DNA of 64,000 nucleotides from NCBI GenBank assembly GCA_019635735.1, contig JAHBYX010000001.1:620001-684000 (forward strand), given 5' to 3'. Position numbers and translations under genes: made by a program. The DNA comes from Mesorhizobium sp. GTDB lineage: Bacteria; Pseudomonadota; Alphaproteobacteria; Rhizobiales; Rhizobiaceae. Each line of letters opens with the position of its first letter. Position 1 is the stretch's first letter. The notes below the pieces were generated by a model. The model made no database searches. It was not told the origin of the DNA and saw only the letters and a list, made by a program, of their open reading frames with translations. Below are positions 23,829 through 33,011 of the stretch, piece by piece.

Positions 23829-25268
23829 ATGGACGCATCGCTTCTGACGACCACGACATTCCCGACAGCCGGCCGCGAAGACTGGCTGAAGCTTGCCCGC
23901 AAGGCGATTGGAGAGGCGGATTTCGACGCCGCCCTTGTTTCCTCCACCGACGACGGCATCCGCATCGAGCCGCTGTCGGACCGGCGGGCCGATCCGGCCC
24001 ATCTCGTGCGGGCCAATGTCGAGCGTCCCTGGCAGGTGATCCAGCGGATCGACGATCCCGACCCGGCCCGCGCCAACGCCCAGGCGCGTCAGGACCTCGA
24101 AGGCGGTGCGACCGGACTTTCCATCGTCTTCGAAGGCGCGCCGAACGCATTCGGCTATGGCCTGCCGGCAACGCCGGAGGCTCTGGCCGCGGCGCTCGAC
24201 GGCATCTCGTTCGCCGACACGCATGTCCGCATCGACGTCCATCCCTCCAGCCGCTCCTCCGTCGACTGGCTGATGGAGGAATTGTCCTCGCGCCGCACCA
24301 ATCCGGCGCGGCTGAGGCTCGCATTCGGCATCGACCCGGCCGCCGTGTTCGCAGGCACCGGACGGCTGCGCATGTCGATCGAGGCACTGCAGGCGTCGAT
24401 GCCGCAGTCGCTGGCGCATTTCTTCGCGCTCGGCGTGCCCGGCGTCCTCGTCGAGGCCGACGGACGCGTCTATCACAATGCCGGCGCCACCGAAGCGCAG
24501 GAGCTGGGTGCGGTCCTTGCCACGGCAGCCGCCCATCTGCGCATGTTCCAGGAGGCGCGCCAGCCGCTCGTCTATGCCGCGCCCCATGTCGGCTTCGCGC
24601 TCGCGGCCGACCAGGACCAGTTCCTCACCATCGCCAAGTTCCGCGCCTTGCGGAAACTGTGGCTGCGCCTGCAGGAGGTCTGCCGCATCGAGCCGTCGCC
24701 TGCCTCGATCCACGCCGAAACGTCGTACCGGATGATGACCCACAAGGATCCGGAAACGAACATCCTGCGCACCACCATCGCCTGCTTCGCGGCGGCGGCC
24801 GGCGGTGCGGATTCCGTCTCCATCCTGCCCTACACGATCGCCCACGGCCTGCCCGACGGCTTCGCCCGCCGCATCGCCCGCAACACGCAGCTCGTGCTCG
24901 CCGACGAGAGCCATGTCGGCTTCGTCGCCGACCCGATGGCCGGCTCCGGCAGCGTCGAGGCGCTCACCGACGCGCTTTGCCAGTCCGCCTGGCTCGAGTT
25001 CCAGGCGATCGAGGCCGAAGGCGGCATCCTGGAGAGCCTTGCCGCGGGCAAGCTCCAGGCACGCGTCGGGACAGCGGCGGCCAAGCGCCGCGCATCGGTT
25101 GCCGAAGGCAAGCGCCCGATCGTCGGCACGACGCTCTATCCGATGGCGAAGGAGCGGCAGGTCTCGCTGCTCCACGCCGAACGGCGTCCCGCTCCGACCG
25201 ATGGCGCCGTGTTCTGCGAGCCCTTGCCGCCCCATCGCCTCGACCAGTTCGCGGAGCCCGCCCGATGA
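23829..25268 (+). CDS. mutA: Methylmalonyl-CoA mutase small subunit
   Basis: A 479-residue beta (small) subunit of methylmalonyl-CoA mutase, which dimerises with MutB but does not bind cobalamin. It shows the mutase barrel family segments ([20 protein letters not shown], then [20 protein letters not shown]). The large subunit's B12-binding DxHxxG motif is absent, as expected. It ends four bases inside mutB (ATGA), so the subunits are translationally coupled. With MutB it converts methylmalonyl-CoA to succinyl-CoA, feeding propionate and branched-chain amino acid carbon into the TCA cycle. Confidence 0.93.
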   Translation: MDASLLTTTTFPTAGREDWLKLARKAIGEADFDAALVSSTDDGIRIEPLSDRRADPAHLVRANVERPWQVIQRIDDPDPARANAQARQDLEGGATGLSIVFEGAPNAFGYGLPATPEALAAALDGISFADTHVRIDVHPSSRSSVDWLMEELSSRRTNPARLRLAFGIDPAAVFAGTGRLRMSIEALQASMPQSLAHFFALGVPGVLVEADGRVYHNAGATEAQELGAVLATAAAHLRMFQEARQPLVYAAPHVGFALAADQDQFLTIAKFRALRKLWLRLQEVCRIEPSPASIHAETSYRMMTHKDPETNILRTTIACFAAAAGGADSVSILPYTIAHGLPDGFARRIARNTQLVLADESHVGFVADPMAGSGSVEALTDALCQSAWLEFQAIEAEGGILESLAAGKLQARVGTAAAKRRASVAEGKRPIVGTTLYPMAKERQVSLLHAERRPAPTDGAVFCEPLPPHRLDQFAEPAR

Positions 25269-27385
25269 TCCCGGATTTCACGACCATCGACTGGAGCGCG
25301 CCGAAAGCGCCGCAGCCGGCCAACGCGGCATCCGTCTGGGACACGCCCGAGGGCATCGCCGTCAAGCGCCTCTACGGCGAGGCCGATCTCGCCGGCCTGC
25401 CCTTCCTCGACAGCGTGCCGGGTGCCGCGCCCTACCTGCGCGGCCCCTACCCCACCATGTATGTCCAGCAGCCCTGGACAATCCGCCAATATGCCGGCTT
25501 CTCGACGGCGGAAGAATCGAACGCCTTCTACCGCCGCAACCTCGCCGCCGGCCAGAAGGGCCTGTCCATCGCCTTCGACCTCGCCACCCATCGCGGCTAC
25601 GATTCCGACCATCCGCGCGTCGCGGGCGACGTCGGCATGGCGGGCGTGGCGATCGATTCAATCCTCGACATGCGCCAGCTCTTCGACGGCATCCCGCTCG
25701 ACCAGATGACCGTGTCGATGACCATGAACGGCGCCGTGCTGCCGATCATGTCGCTCTACATCATCGCGGGCGAGGAACAGGGCGTGCCGCCGGCGAAGCT
25801 CGCCGGGACCATCCAGAACGACATCTTGAAGGAGTTCATGGTCCGCAACACCTACATCTACCCGCCGAAGCCGTCGATGCGGATCATTTCCGACATCTTT
25901 TCATACACTTCGCGCGAAATGCCGAAGTTCAACTCGATCTCGATCTCCGGCTATCACATCCAGGAGGCGGGCGCGACGGTCGACCTCGAGCTCGCCTACA
26001 CGATCGCCGACGGGATCGAATACGCGCGGGCGGGCGTCGCTGCCGGCCTCGACATCGACAATTTCGCGCCGCGCCTGTCCTTCTTCTGGAACGCCGGCAT
26101 GAACTTCTACATGGAAGTCGCCAAGCAGCGCGCCGGACGCCTGATCTGGGCGACGCTGATGCAGAAGAATTTTGCGCCGAAGAGCCTCAAGTCGCTGGCG
26201 CTGCGCGCCCACACCCAGACGTCGGGCTGGTCGCTCACCGCGCAGGACCCCTACAACAACATCGTGCGCACCATGATCGAGGCGATGGCCGCGACCCAAG
26301 GCGGAACCCAGTCGCTGCACACCAATTCGTTCGACGAGGCGCTGGCGCTGCCCACCGACCACTCGGCCCGCATCGCCCGCAACACGCAGATCGTTCTGCA
26401 GACCGAATCCGGCACGACTAAGATGATCGACCCGTGGGGCGGCTCGGCCTTCATTGAGCGTCTCACCCACGACCTCGCAGCCAGGGCGCTCGCCCATATC
26501 GACGAGGTCGAGAGCCTCGGTGGAATGGCCGCCGCCATCGAGGCCGGCATTCCCAAGATGCGCATCGAGGAGGCCTCAGCCCGCACCCAGGCCCGCATCG
26601 ACGCGAAGGAGCAGGCGCTCGTCGGCGTCAACGTCCACCGTCCCGAGCAGGACATCGAGGTCGACGTGCTCAAGGTCGACAATGCCGAGGTCCGCGCCCG
26701 CCAGCTCGCCAAGCTGCAGCAGCTCAAGGGCACGCGCAACGTGACCGCCGTCGAGACCGCGCTGGATGCGTTGACGGCAGCGGCCGCCGGCGACGGCAAC
26801 CTGCTCGAGTTCTGCATCAAGGCGGCCCGCGCGGGAGCCACCGTCGGCGAGATGTCGCTTGCCATGGAAAAGGTCTTCGGCCGCCACGCGGCGGAGGTGA
26901 AGACGATTTCCGGCGTCTACCGCAAGGCGCTCGGCGACGTTCCCGCCGTCGACCGCGTCCACGACAAGGTCGAGGCCTTCAAGGTGAAGACCGGCTCGGC
27001 CCCGCGCATCCTGGTGGCCAAGATGGGACAGGACGGCCACGACCGCGGCCAGAAGGTCATTGCGACGGCCTTCATCGACCTCGGCTTTGACGTCACCGTC
27101 GGCGCCATGTTCCAGACGCCGGAGGAAGTGGCCAAGCTCGCCATCGAGCACGACGTCCACATCGTCGGCGCCTCGTCGCTGGCCGCCGGCCACCTCACGC
27201 TCATCCCCGAGTTGAAGCAGGCGCTCGACAGGGCTGGCCGCTCCGACATCATGATCATCGCCGGGGGCGTCATCCCGCCCGACGACTTCGACGCCGTGCT
27301 CAAGGCCGGTGCCGCTGCCATCTTCCCGCCCGGCACGGTCATCCCGGAGGCGGCGGAGCAACTGATCGACCGCCTGATGGGGTAG
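25265..27385 (+). CDS. mutB: Methylmalonyl-CoA mutase large subunit
   Basis: A 706-residue cobalamin-dependent catalytic subunit. The N-terminal TIM barrel has the substrate-binding segment [20 protein letters not shown] (about residues 60-80) and [12 protein letters not shown]. The C-terminal B12 domain begins [20 protein letters not shown], with the cobalt-ligating His in DGHDRG, and continues [10 protein letters not shown] and GGVIPP. It overlaps mutA by four bases. No meaB/argK chaperone or epimerase is adjacent. In rhizobia the pathway also links to polyhydroxybutyrate and ethylmalonyl-CoA metabolism. Confidence 0.97.
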   Translation: MIPDFTTIDWSAPKAPQPANAASVWDTPEGIAVKRLYGEADLAGLPFLDSVPGAAPYLRGPYPTMYVQQPWTIRQYAGFSTAEESNAFYRRNLAAGQKGLSIAFDLATHRGYDSDHPRVAGDVGMAGVAIDSILDMRQLFDGIPLDQMTVSMTMNGAVLPIMSLYIIAGEEQGVPPAKLAGTIQNDILKEFMVRNTYIYPPKPSMRIISDIFSYTSREMPKFNSISISGYHIQEAGATVDLELAYTIADGIEYARAGVAAGLDIDNFAPRLSFFWNAGMNFYMEVAKQRAGRLIWATLMQKNFAPKSLKSLALRAHTQTSGWSLTAQDPYNNIVRTMIEAMAATQGGTQSLHTNSFDEALALPTDHSARIARNTQIVLQTESGTTKMIDPWGGSAFIERLTHDLAARALAHIDEVESLGGMAAAIEAGIPKMRIEEASARTQARIDAKEQALVGVNVHRPEQDIEVDVLKVDNAEVRARQLAKLQQLKGTRNVTAVETALDALTAAAAGDGNLLEFCIKAARAGATVGEMSLAMEKVFGRHAAEVKTISGVYRKALGDVPAVDRVHDKVEAFKVKTGSAPRILVAKMGQDGHDRGQKVIATAFIDLGFDVTVGAMFQTPEEVAKLAIEHDVHIVGASSLAAGHLTLIPELKQALDRAGRSDIMIIAGGVIPPDDFDAVLKAGAAAIFPPGTVIPEAAEQLIDRLMG

Positions 27386-27420
27386 GCGCCGCCTGCTTGG
27401 CGGCATGCGAGCACGCCACC

Positions 27421-27441
27421 GCCGGATGTCGGCCATCCGGC
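27421..27441 (+). terminator. Possible terminator after mutB
   Basis: GCCGGATG-TCGGC-CATCCGGC forms a perfect 8-bp stem with a 5-base loop, 36 bases after mutB. A second weaker stem (GCCGCC/GGCGGC) lies at about 27389-27404. No T tract follows. Confidence 0.45.
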
Positions 27442-27556
27442 GAAAGACACTTGTCAGGAGAGATAGCCTGCGCCCGCGCCGACGCCTCCCGCGTGACGGC
27501 GTGATCGGCTATCCACTGCTGGCCGGGTCAGCATAGCCCGTTCACCGGAGAGCCTC

Positions 27557-28450
27557 ATGCCGATCTACGAACTTGCCGCACTTGGCGCTGCGACCTGCTG
27601 GGCTTTGACCGGCGTTATCTCGGTCTGGCCCGCCGGCCATCTCGGCGCCCCGGCCTTCAACCGGCTGCGCCAGGCCTTCGTCACCGTCCTGCTGGCGGTC
27701 TATGTCGTCGTGAGCGGCACGTGGCAGCAGCTCGGCGCCGACAATCTCGGGCCGCTGCTCCTGTCCGGGCTGATCGGCATCTTCCTCGGCGACACGCTGC
27801 TTTTTTCGGCGCTCAACCGGCTCGGGCCTCGCCGCTCGGGCATCCTCTTCGCCCTCAACGCGCCGATCGCGGCGGTGCTGGGCTTCGTCTTCCTCGGGGA
27901 GGCGCTGCCCATCCAGGCACTTGCCGGCATGGCGCTGGTGCTGGCCGGCGTGGTGCTGGCCATCCTCTACGGCCGCCGCCAGGGCCAGGCGCACGCCTGG
28001 GAGGCGGTCAAGGGCCCGCTCTGGCTCGGCGTGGCGCTGGGGCTCGGGGCGGCGACCGGCCAGGCGGTCGGCTCCATCATCGCGCGGCCCATCATGGCCT
28101 CCGGCATCGACCCGTTCGCCGCCTCGATGGTGCGCGTTGCGATTGCAGCCTTCTGCCTCAGCGTCCTCATCGCGCTGCCCATCCCCTCGGTCAAACCCAA
28201 GGGGCCGGTCACCTGGCCGGTCTTCCTGCTCACCGCGCTCACCGGCATCATCGCGCTCGCGATCGGCATGACGCTGCTGCTCTTCGCGCTTTCCGGCGGC
28301 AAGGTCGGCATCGTCTCGACGCTGTCGGCCACCTCGCCGGTCCTTATCCTGCCGATGATCTGGCTGCGCACCGGCGAGCGTCCCGCCGCCGGCGCCTGGC
28401 TCGGCGCCGCCCTGGTGGTCGCCGGCATGGCGCTGCTGTTCGTGCGGTGA
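27557..28450 (+). CDS. DMT superfamily transporter (EamA type)
   Basis: A 297-residue inner-membrane protein with ten predicted helices in two EamA repeats (about residues 3-135 and 155-297). Typical segments are ALNRLGPRRSGILFALNAP in repeat one and STLSATSPVLILPMIW in repeat two. The family exports metabolites or amino acids; the substrate is unknown. It stands alone between mutB and the AbrB-Doc module. Confidence 0.88.
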   Translation: MPIYELAALGAATCWALTGVISVWPAGHLGAPAFNRLRQAFVTVLLAVYVVVSGTWQQLGADNLGPLLLSGLIGIFLGDTLLFSALNRLGPRRSGILFALNAPIAAVLGFVFLGEALPIQALAGMALVLAGVVLAILYGRRQGQAHAWEAVKGPLWLGVALGLGAATGQAVGSIIARPIMASGIDPFAASMVRVAIAAFCLSVLIALPIPSVKPKGPVTWPVFLLTALTGIIALAIGMTLLLFALSGGKVGIVSTLSATSPVLILPMIWLRTGERPAAGAWLGAALVVAGMALLFVR

Positions 28451-28501
28451 GTGTCCAGTTCTTGATCGGCTCTTGCGATGGAACGTCAGTTATAATTGCC
28501 G

Positions 28502-28530
28502 TTGAAACTATCCCGACTTTGCGTTATAAG
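28502..28530 (+). promoter_or_regulatory. Promoter of the AbrB-Doc module
   Basis: TTGAAA (28502-28507) and TATAAG (28525-28530) are separated by exactly 17 bases and lie 29 bases before the antitoxin ATG. The surrounding 100 bases are clearly more A/T-rich than the flanks. Confidence 0.6.
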
Positions 28531-28552
28531 CTCCGTTAGAACATGCACGGAG
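28531..28552 (+). promoter_or_regulatory. Operator-like inverted repeat before the AbrB antitoxin
   Basis: CTCCGT (28531-28536) and ACGGAG (28547-28552) are inverted copies separated by 10 bases. They start directly after the -10 hexamer and end 7 bases before the ATG, as expected for autoregulation by the antitoxin. Confidence 0.5.
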
Positions 28553-28559
28553 TCTCGCC

Positions 28560-28781
28560 ATGAATACCGTTGTTCGCAAGATCGGAAATTCGGAAGGCGT
28601 CATCCTTCCGAAGGACTTGCTTGAACGCATGAATCTCAAGGCCGGCGACTCGCTCGTCATATCGGAAAACAAAGGCGATATTGTCCTGTCCAGGGCAGAC
28701 GATTCGTTCGAGCGTCAAATGGATGCAGCGCGCGACATCATGGACCGTTACAAGGTGGCGCTTCAGAAACTCGCAGAATGA
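28560..28781 (+). CDS. AbrB/MazE-type antitoxin
   Basis: A 73-residue protein with an N-terminal SpoVT/AbrB swapped-hairpin DNA-binding domain (VVRKIGNSEGVILPKDLLER, about residues 4-23, then GDSLVISENKGDIVLSRA). A C-terminal helix would neutralise the toxin. It overlaps the Doc gene by four bases (ATGA). It normally represses its own operon together with the toxin. Confidence 0.9.
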   Translation: MNTVVRKIGNSEGVILPKDLLERMNLKAGDSLVISENKGDIVLSRADDSFERQMDAARDIMDRYKVALQKLAE

Positions 28782-29167
28782 GTTGGGAATTCCCGACACG
28801 CCAAGTGGTTGAAGCACTCCATGCCGAACAGTTGCGCCGGCATGGAGGAGCGCAAGGTCTGCGCGATGAGAATGCGCTGGAATCCGCACTCCGCCGCGCC
28901 GAGAACAAAGCCGCGTACGGCGCGCCGGACATCTTCGAACTGGCCGCCGCTTACGCATTCGGCCTGGCCCGTAATCACGCGTTCGTCGACGGCAACAAGC
29001 GCACCGCAATCGTCACCGCAATGCTGTTCCTCGCGCTCAACGGCTATCGCATGACCGCCGACAACGGGCGGGTCTACCTGTTCACGATGGCCCTGGCCGC
29101 CGGCGAGATCGACGAGGCCGGCGCGGCTCAGTTCTTCCGGGATCATGCCGAGAGCACGAAGGCCTGA
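28778..29167 (+). CDS. doc: Fic/Doc family toxin (death-on-curing type)
   Basis: A 129-residue Doc protein. The Fic-fold motif HAFVDGNKRTA (about residues 67-77) matches the Doc consensus HxFxxGNKRTA, with the catalytic His and the anion-binding GNKR. Doc kinases phosphorylate elongation factor Tu and arrest translation. The partner here is an AbrB-type antitoxin rather than Phd, a common swap. It is translationally coupled to the antitoxin. Confidence 0.92.
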   Translation: MSWEFPTRQVVEALHAEQLRRHGGAQGLRDENALESALRRAENKAAYGAPDIFELAAAYAFGLARNHAFVDGNKRTAIVTAMLFLALNGYRMTADNGRVYLFTMALAAGEIDEAGAAQFFRDHAESTKA

Positions 29168-29463
29168 CGCCATCGCGTCTCCGATCACCCTTCCTGCACA
29201 CGCGAGCTGCAGAGCCCGTCATTGGCAGGAATACAGATCGATTTGTCATTCACGATAGCAGGCCGAGCGCTACAATGCCCACAGCATTCAGGCGTCGCGA
29301 CGGCCGGCCCACCTCTCAATGGCGCCGCCTGGAAGAGGGGCATTCGGACGATCTGGGGAGCGGGCAGCCGTCAGCGGGCTGCAGCGGAGATGCCTGCTTC
29401 AGTCGGAGCAATTCAGATTAGTCCGCGCGGACCCTTCAGAAGCACAGGATTGGAGGCCGAACT
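29168..29463. other. Intergenic region after the Doc module, no recognisable gene
   Basis: About 296 bases of mixed composition. A short plus-strand frame (29222-29467) has no ribosome site or recognisable domain. The only functional signal is TTGGAGG at about 29451, upstream of the DUF899 gene start. Confidence 0.4.
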
Positions 29464-30198
29464 ATGACGACTTCATCTCGGAACGCTCAATGGGACGAAC
29501 TGCGCGGATTGCAGACGCCGCCGGTGGTGTCGGCTGATGAGTGGAACTCCGCCTTGGAAAGCTTGTACGCCAAGGAAAAGGCACACTCTCGCGCTCGCGA
29601 TGCCCTGGCCGCCGAACGCCGGCGGATGCCGTGGCTAGCTGTCGAGAAGGAGTATGCGTTCATCGGCCCTCGCGGTAAGCTGAAACTGCTCGATCTGTTC
29701 GACGGTCGTCGACAGCTGATTGTCTATCGCGCCTTCATGGAGCCCGGCGTCGGGCACTGGCCGGAGCGTGGCTGTGTGGGCTGCTCCATGGTCGCCGATC
29801 AGGTCGCCCATCCGGCCCATCTTGGCGCCCGCGACACCAGCCTCGCCTTCGTCTCGCGCGGATCGCAAGACGACCTTCAGCGTCTGAAGGCGAAGATGGG
29901 TTGGGGGCACATACCGTGGTACACGCTGACCGACGATTTCGACGCCGACTTTGGCGTGGCCGAATGGCACGGCACGAATGCCTTCATCCGTAACGGCGAC
30001 CGCGTGTTCCGAACCTACTTCGTCGACGGTCGCGGCGACGAGCAGATGGGTAACACCTGGAACTACCTCGATATCACCGCACTTGGTCGCCAAGAGTTGT
30101 GGGAGGATTCGCCGGTTGGCTATCCTCAGACGCCGCCATACGATTGGTGGATCTGGCATGATAACGGCCTAACGGAGGCCGATCGCGATAAAGTCTAG
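29464..30198 (+). CDS. DUF899 family thioredoxin-like protein
   Basis: A 244-residue cytosolic protein of the DUF899 group, which has a thioredoxin-like fold. The family motifs are LLDLFDGRRQLIVYRAFMEP, then the paired cysteines in GCVGCSMVADQVAHPAHL and the C-terminal segment WNYLDITALGRQELWED with PPYDWWIWHD. The ATG follows a GGAGGCCGAACT ribosome site. The reaction is unknown. It is an isolated gene downstream of the AbrB-Doc module, and the non-coding DNA on both sides may mark rearrangement. Confidence 0.82.
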   Translation: MTTSSRNAQWDELRGLQTPPVVSADEWNSALESLYAKEKAHSRARDALAAERRRMPWLAVEKEYAFIGPRGKLKLLDLFDGRRQLIVYRAFMEPGVGHWPERGCVGCSMVADQVAHPAHLGARDTSLAFVSRGSQDDLQRLKAKMGWGHIPWYTLTDDFDADFGVAEWHGTNAFIRNGDRVFRTYFVDGRGDEQMGNTWNYLDITALGRQELWEDSPVGYPQTPPYDWWIWHDNGLTEADRDKV

Positions 30199-30574
30199 GG
30201 TGAGCCTTTGTCCTTGCCCCTTGTCAGCTGAGGTCGCTCCCGAGAGTGCCGACCGAGGCGCCCGCACCCTCTCGGCTCGACGCCGTATTCGGCTGCCTCG
30301 ATCACAGCCACCGTGTCGTCATCCAATTCACCCACGCGCAGCATTTCGATCGCGGCGCTTGACAACGCGGCCGCTGATGACCTTGGCCGAGATCGCCTCA
30401 TGCTGATGTGGCGAAGTTGTCGGCGAGGGCTGAAAGTCGTCGACCTCAAAAGAGGTGTGAACATTTTCCCCCCCCACCTCCAGCAAAATCAACGTCTTCC
30501 ACGATTTCCGCCCCCATTCCATCCCCACCTAAAACACCCGCGCGAGAATGTCCGAGGTCGAAGGAGGCCCGGGT
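30199..30574. other. Non-coding region with unexplained open frames
   Basis: About 376 bases. A minus-strand frame of 89 codons (30195-30464) contains a plausible-looking piece, EMLRVGELDDDTVAVIEAAE, but has no ribosome site and overlaps the DUF899 stop. It may be a decayed gene fragment. No hairpin terminator or promoter is clear. A GAAGGAGG ribosome site at about 30561 belongs to the next gene. Confidence 0.35.
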
Positions 30575-31165
30575 ATGGGTGCTGAAGGACGGGACATCGA
30601 GGCGCTGAGGGGGATCGTCACCACGCTCGTCTCGCTCGCCCGCCTCGCCCAGGGTGCGGCCGGCCTGTCCTTCCCGCTGTGCTTCGTCCTGCTTGCCATC
30701 CTGCGGCTGGGCGAGACCGTGGCGAGGGAGTTCGTCATTGAAGAGACGGGGGCCGACTGGTTGGGCGGGAGTCCGCAGTTCGGGAGCCGTCCCGCCGATG
30801 CCACCCTTCTGGCCATGCGCTTCTGCGCGCTGGCCGAAGCGATCGTCGTCCTCATCCGTCTGGAGTGGGCGTGCCTGACCGCGCGGCCCGACGAGGCGCT
30901 CCCGGCCATCGTGAGCGAGGAGCGCCGCGTCGCCGCCATCGCAGCGCGGCGCCTGCCGCTTCCGCCGTTGCGCGGCCCGCCGGTGCTTCGCGGCACAATC
31001 GCACCGACACTCCAGTCTCGACTGGCCGCGCGGCGGAACCGCTTCGCGACGCGCCGGCGCGGGCTCACCCCAGCGCGACCACCTCCCATTCCCTGCCCGC
31101 AACCGTCACCACGTCGCCCACGCGCCTGCCGAACAGCGCCTGCGCCATCGGCGATACGTGGCTGA
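30575..31165 (+). CDS. Hypothetical protein of a rhizobial type, with possibly misread 3' end
   Basis: A 196-residue frame starting at ATG 30575, which has GAAGGAGG seven bases upstream. The first ~130 residues have good protein character, with an amphipathic N-terminal helix (ALRGIVTTLVSLARLA), a hydrophobic piece (FPLCFVLLAILRLGE) and a second helical part. I recall uncharacterised rhizobial proteins with this pattern. The last ~65 residues are Arg/Pro-rich, and the final 101 bases overlap the convergent greA-like gene, so the true end may be nearer 31060 with a frameshift. Function unknown. Confidence 0.5.
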   Translation: MGAEGRDIEALRGIVTTLVSLARLAQGAAGLSFPLCFVLLAILRLGETVAREFVIEETGADWLGGSPQFGSRPADATLLAMRFCALAEAIVVLIRLEWACLTARPDEALPAIVSEERRVAAIAARRLPLPPLRGPPVLRGTIAPTLQSRLAARRNRFATRRRGLTPARPPPIPCPQPSPRRPRACRTAPAPSAIRG

Positions 31166-31532
31166 CCGAGCCTTTCGCCGCGTCGGCCTCGTCCTCGCCG
31201 ACGATCTTCCAGGTCTTTCGTTTCCCGGCCTCGTCCTCGATCGTGACGCTCATGCCGAAACGCACGACGTCGCCGCCGGGCTCCGGTTCGGACAGTTCCG
31301 CGCTCTCGCGCCGCGCCGTCCAGTAGCGCAGGTCGCGCAGGATGGTTGCCACCGCGACCCGTTCCGCCGCCTTCTCCGCATGGGTGAGCTCGTCGCGCAG
31401 CCGCGCCATCTCGGCCTCGATCTGCCTCAAGCCCTCGGGCGTCACGAGATTGCGGTGCGGGCTCACCGGCCGCTCGCCGACCATGGCGATAGCTTCGGTG
31501 TCGTCGTCTTCCTTGGTGAATGCCCTGCTCAT
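31065..31532 (-). CDS. GreA/GreB-family transcription elongation factor-like protein
   Basis: A 155-residue protein of the Gre family. The N-terminal coiled coil (about residues 30-75, LVTPEGLRQIEAEMARLRDE...) and the C-terminal FKBP-like domain (FGMSVTIEDEAG, then SHVSPMAQALFGRRVGDVV) are present. Gre factors reach into the RNA polymerase secondary channel and stimulate RNA cleavage. The coiled-coil tip usually carries two acidic residues; here the tip region reads LRDLRYWTARRE, so cleavage activity is uncertain. This is a GreA-like paralogue rather than the housekeeping GreA. Confidence 0.8.
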   Translation of the reverse strand: MSRAFTKEDDDTEAIAMVGERPVSPHRNLVTPEGLRQIEAEMARLRDELTHAEKAAERVAVATILRDLRYWTARRESAELSEPEPGGDVVRFGMSVTIEDEAGKRKTWKIVGEDEADAAKGSVSHVSPMAQALFGRRVGDVVTVAGREWEVVALG

Positions 31533-31626
31533 GCGTCACGCTAACTCCTGTTCCCTCGCGGAACAACACCGCGACGGCTGGCACGGTTCCTGCTCCGCTC
31601 CCATATCCACTGGGAGAGCCGTGCCA

Positions 31627-33000
31627 ATGCTGGACAGACGCCGTTTCCTCGCCGCCTCGGCCGGCATCGCAGCCGGCGGTCTCGCGCTGCCCGCTTCCGC
31701 TTCCAGCCTCTTCGCGGAGCCGCTGCGCACCGCCATGCGCGGCTCGATCAACGCCGGCGAGCTCGGTGTGCACCCGGCCGCCTTCGACGACCAGAGCCGC
31801 GCTTTCTCGGCGATGCTCGACAAGGCCTCCGACGGGGACCAGGCGGTGTTCCTGCCGCCCGGCCAGTACAACCTCTCCAACATCACCCTTCCCCGCCGCG
31901 TGCGCCTTTCCGGCGTGCCGGGCGCCACCCGCCTCGTCTATGCCGGCGACGGGCACATGCTGGCGGCCGAAGGGGCCGACCATCTCGAATTCACCGGCCT
32001 TCTGATCGACGGCGCCAACCGCTGGTTCGGCGACAGCGCTCAAGGGCTGATCGATGCGCGCGGCGTCGCCACCTTCGTTCTCGACAATTGCCGCCTGATC
32101 GGTTCGTCGAAGAACGGCCTGGCGCTGGAGCGCGTGTCGGGTCGCATCGAGCGCAGCGAGATTTCGGGCGCGGCGGATGCCGGCATCTGGAGCGTGGAGG
32201 CCGGCCGAATGCGCATTTCCGGCAATACGGTGATCGACTGCGGCAATGGCGGCATCCTCGTCCACCGCTGGCAGCCGGGCGAGGACGGCACGATCGTCAC
32301 CGGCAACCGGGTCGAGCGCATTCTCGCCCGCTCCGGCGGCACCGGCCAGAACGGCAATGGCATCAACGTCTTCCGCGCCGGCAACGTGATCGTCTCCGGC
32401 AACCAGATCGCCGACTGCGCCTTCTCCGCCATCCGCTCCAACTCCGGCGGCAACGTCCAGATCGCCGGCAACACTTGCCTGCGCTCCGGCGAGACAGCGA
32501 TCTATTCGGAGTTCGCCTTCGAAGGCGCGGTGATCTCGGCCAACATCGTCGACGGGGCCGCCAACGGCATCTCCGTCGTCAACTTCAACGAGGGCGGGCG
32601 CTTGTCGACCGTCACCGGCAACTTGGTGCGCAACCTGTCCGCGACCGGCCCCTATCCCGCCGATCCGCCCGGCTTCGGCGTCGGCATCTCGGTCGAAGCC
32701 GACGCCTCGGTCAGCGGCAACATCATCGAGACCGCCCCGCTCTACGGCATCGCCATCGGCTGGGGCCCGTTCATGCGCAACGTGGTCGCGACCGGCAACG
32801 TCGTCCGCAACGCCGGCGAAGGCATCGCCGTCTCGGTGGTCGAGGGCACCGGGTCGGCCATCATCACCGACAACGTCATCGACGGTGCCTTGCGCGGCGC
32901 GATCGTCGGCCACCGCTGGGCCGACGCCGTCACCGGCGATCTTGCCAAGGAGAGCCCCGACCTGCCTGGCCTGACCGTCGAGCGCAACCGGGTCAGCTGA
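31627..33000 (+). CDS. TAT-exported parallel beta-helix protein (TIGR03808 type)
   Basis: A 457-residue exported protein. The twin-arginine signal MLDRRRFLAASAGIAAGG leads to an AxA site at about residue 27. The mature part is a right-handed parallel beta-helix built from short repeats such as GNTVIDCGNGGILVH, GNQIADCAFSAIRS and GNVVRNAGEGIAVS, the usual pectate-lyase-like ladder. The TIGR03808 family is restricted mainly to rhizobia; its role is unknown, perhaps polysaccharide binding. I start at ATG 31627; a GTG six bases earlier is also possible. Confidence 0.88.
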   Translation: MLDRRRFLAASAGIAAGGLALPASASSLFAEPLRTAMRGSINAGELGVHPAAFDDQSRAFSAMLDKASDGDQAVFLPPGQYNLSNITLPRRVRLSGVPGATRLVYAGDGHMLAAEGADHLEFTGLLIDGANRWFGDSAQGLIDARGVATFVLDNCRLIGSSKNGLALERVSGRIERSEISGAADAGIWSVEAGRMRISGNTVIDCGNGGILVHRWQPGEDGTIVTGNRVERILARSGGTGQNGNGINVFRAGNVIVSGNQIADCAFSAIRSNSGGNVQIAGNTCLRSGETAIYSEFAFEGAVISANIVDGAANGISVVNFNEGGRLSTVTGNLVRNLSATGPYPADPPGFGVGISVEADASVSGNIIETAPLYGIAIGWGPFMRNVVATGNVVRNAGEGIAVSVVEGTGSAIITDNVIDGALRGAIVGHRWADAVTGDLAKESPDLPGLTVERNRVS

Positions 33001-33011
33001 GTTGACCGGGG

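Noticed and set aside
30195..30464. An 89-codon minus-strand frame containing EMLRVGELDDDTVAVIEAAE
   Set aside because: No ribosome site, overlaps the DUF899 end, and no family recognised. Noted as possible debris only.
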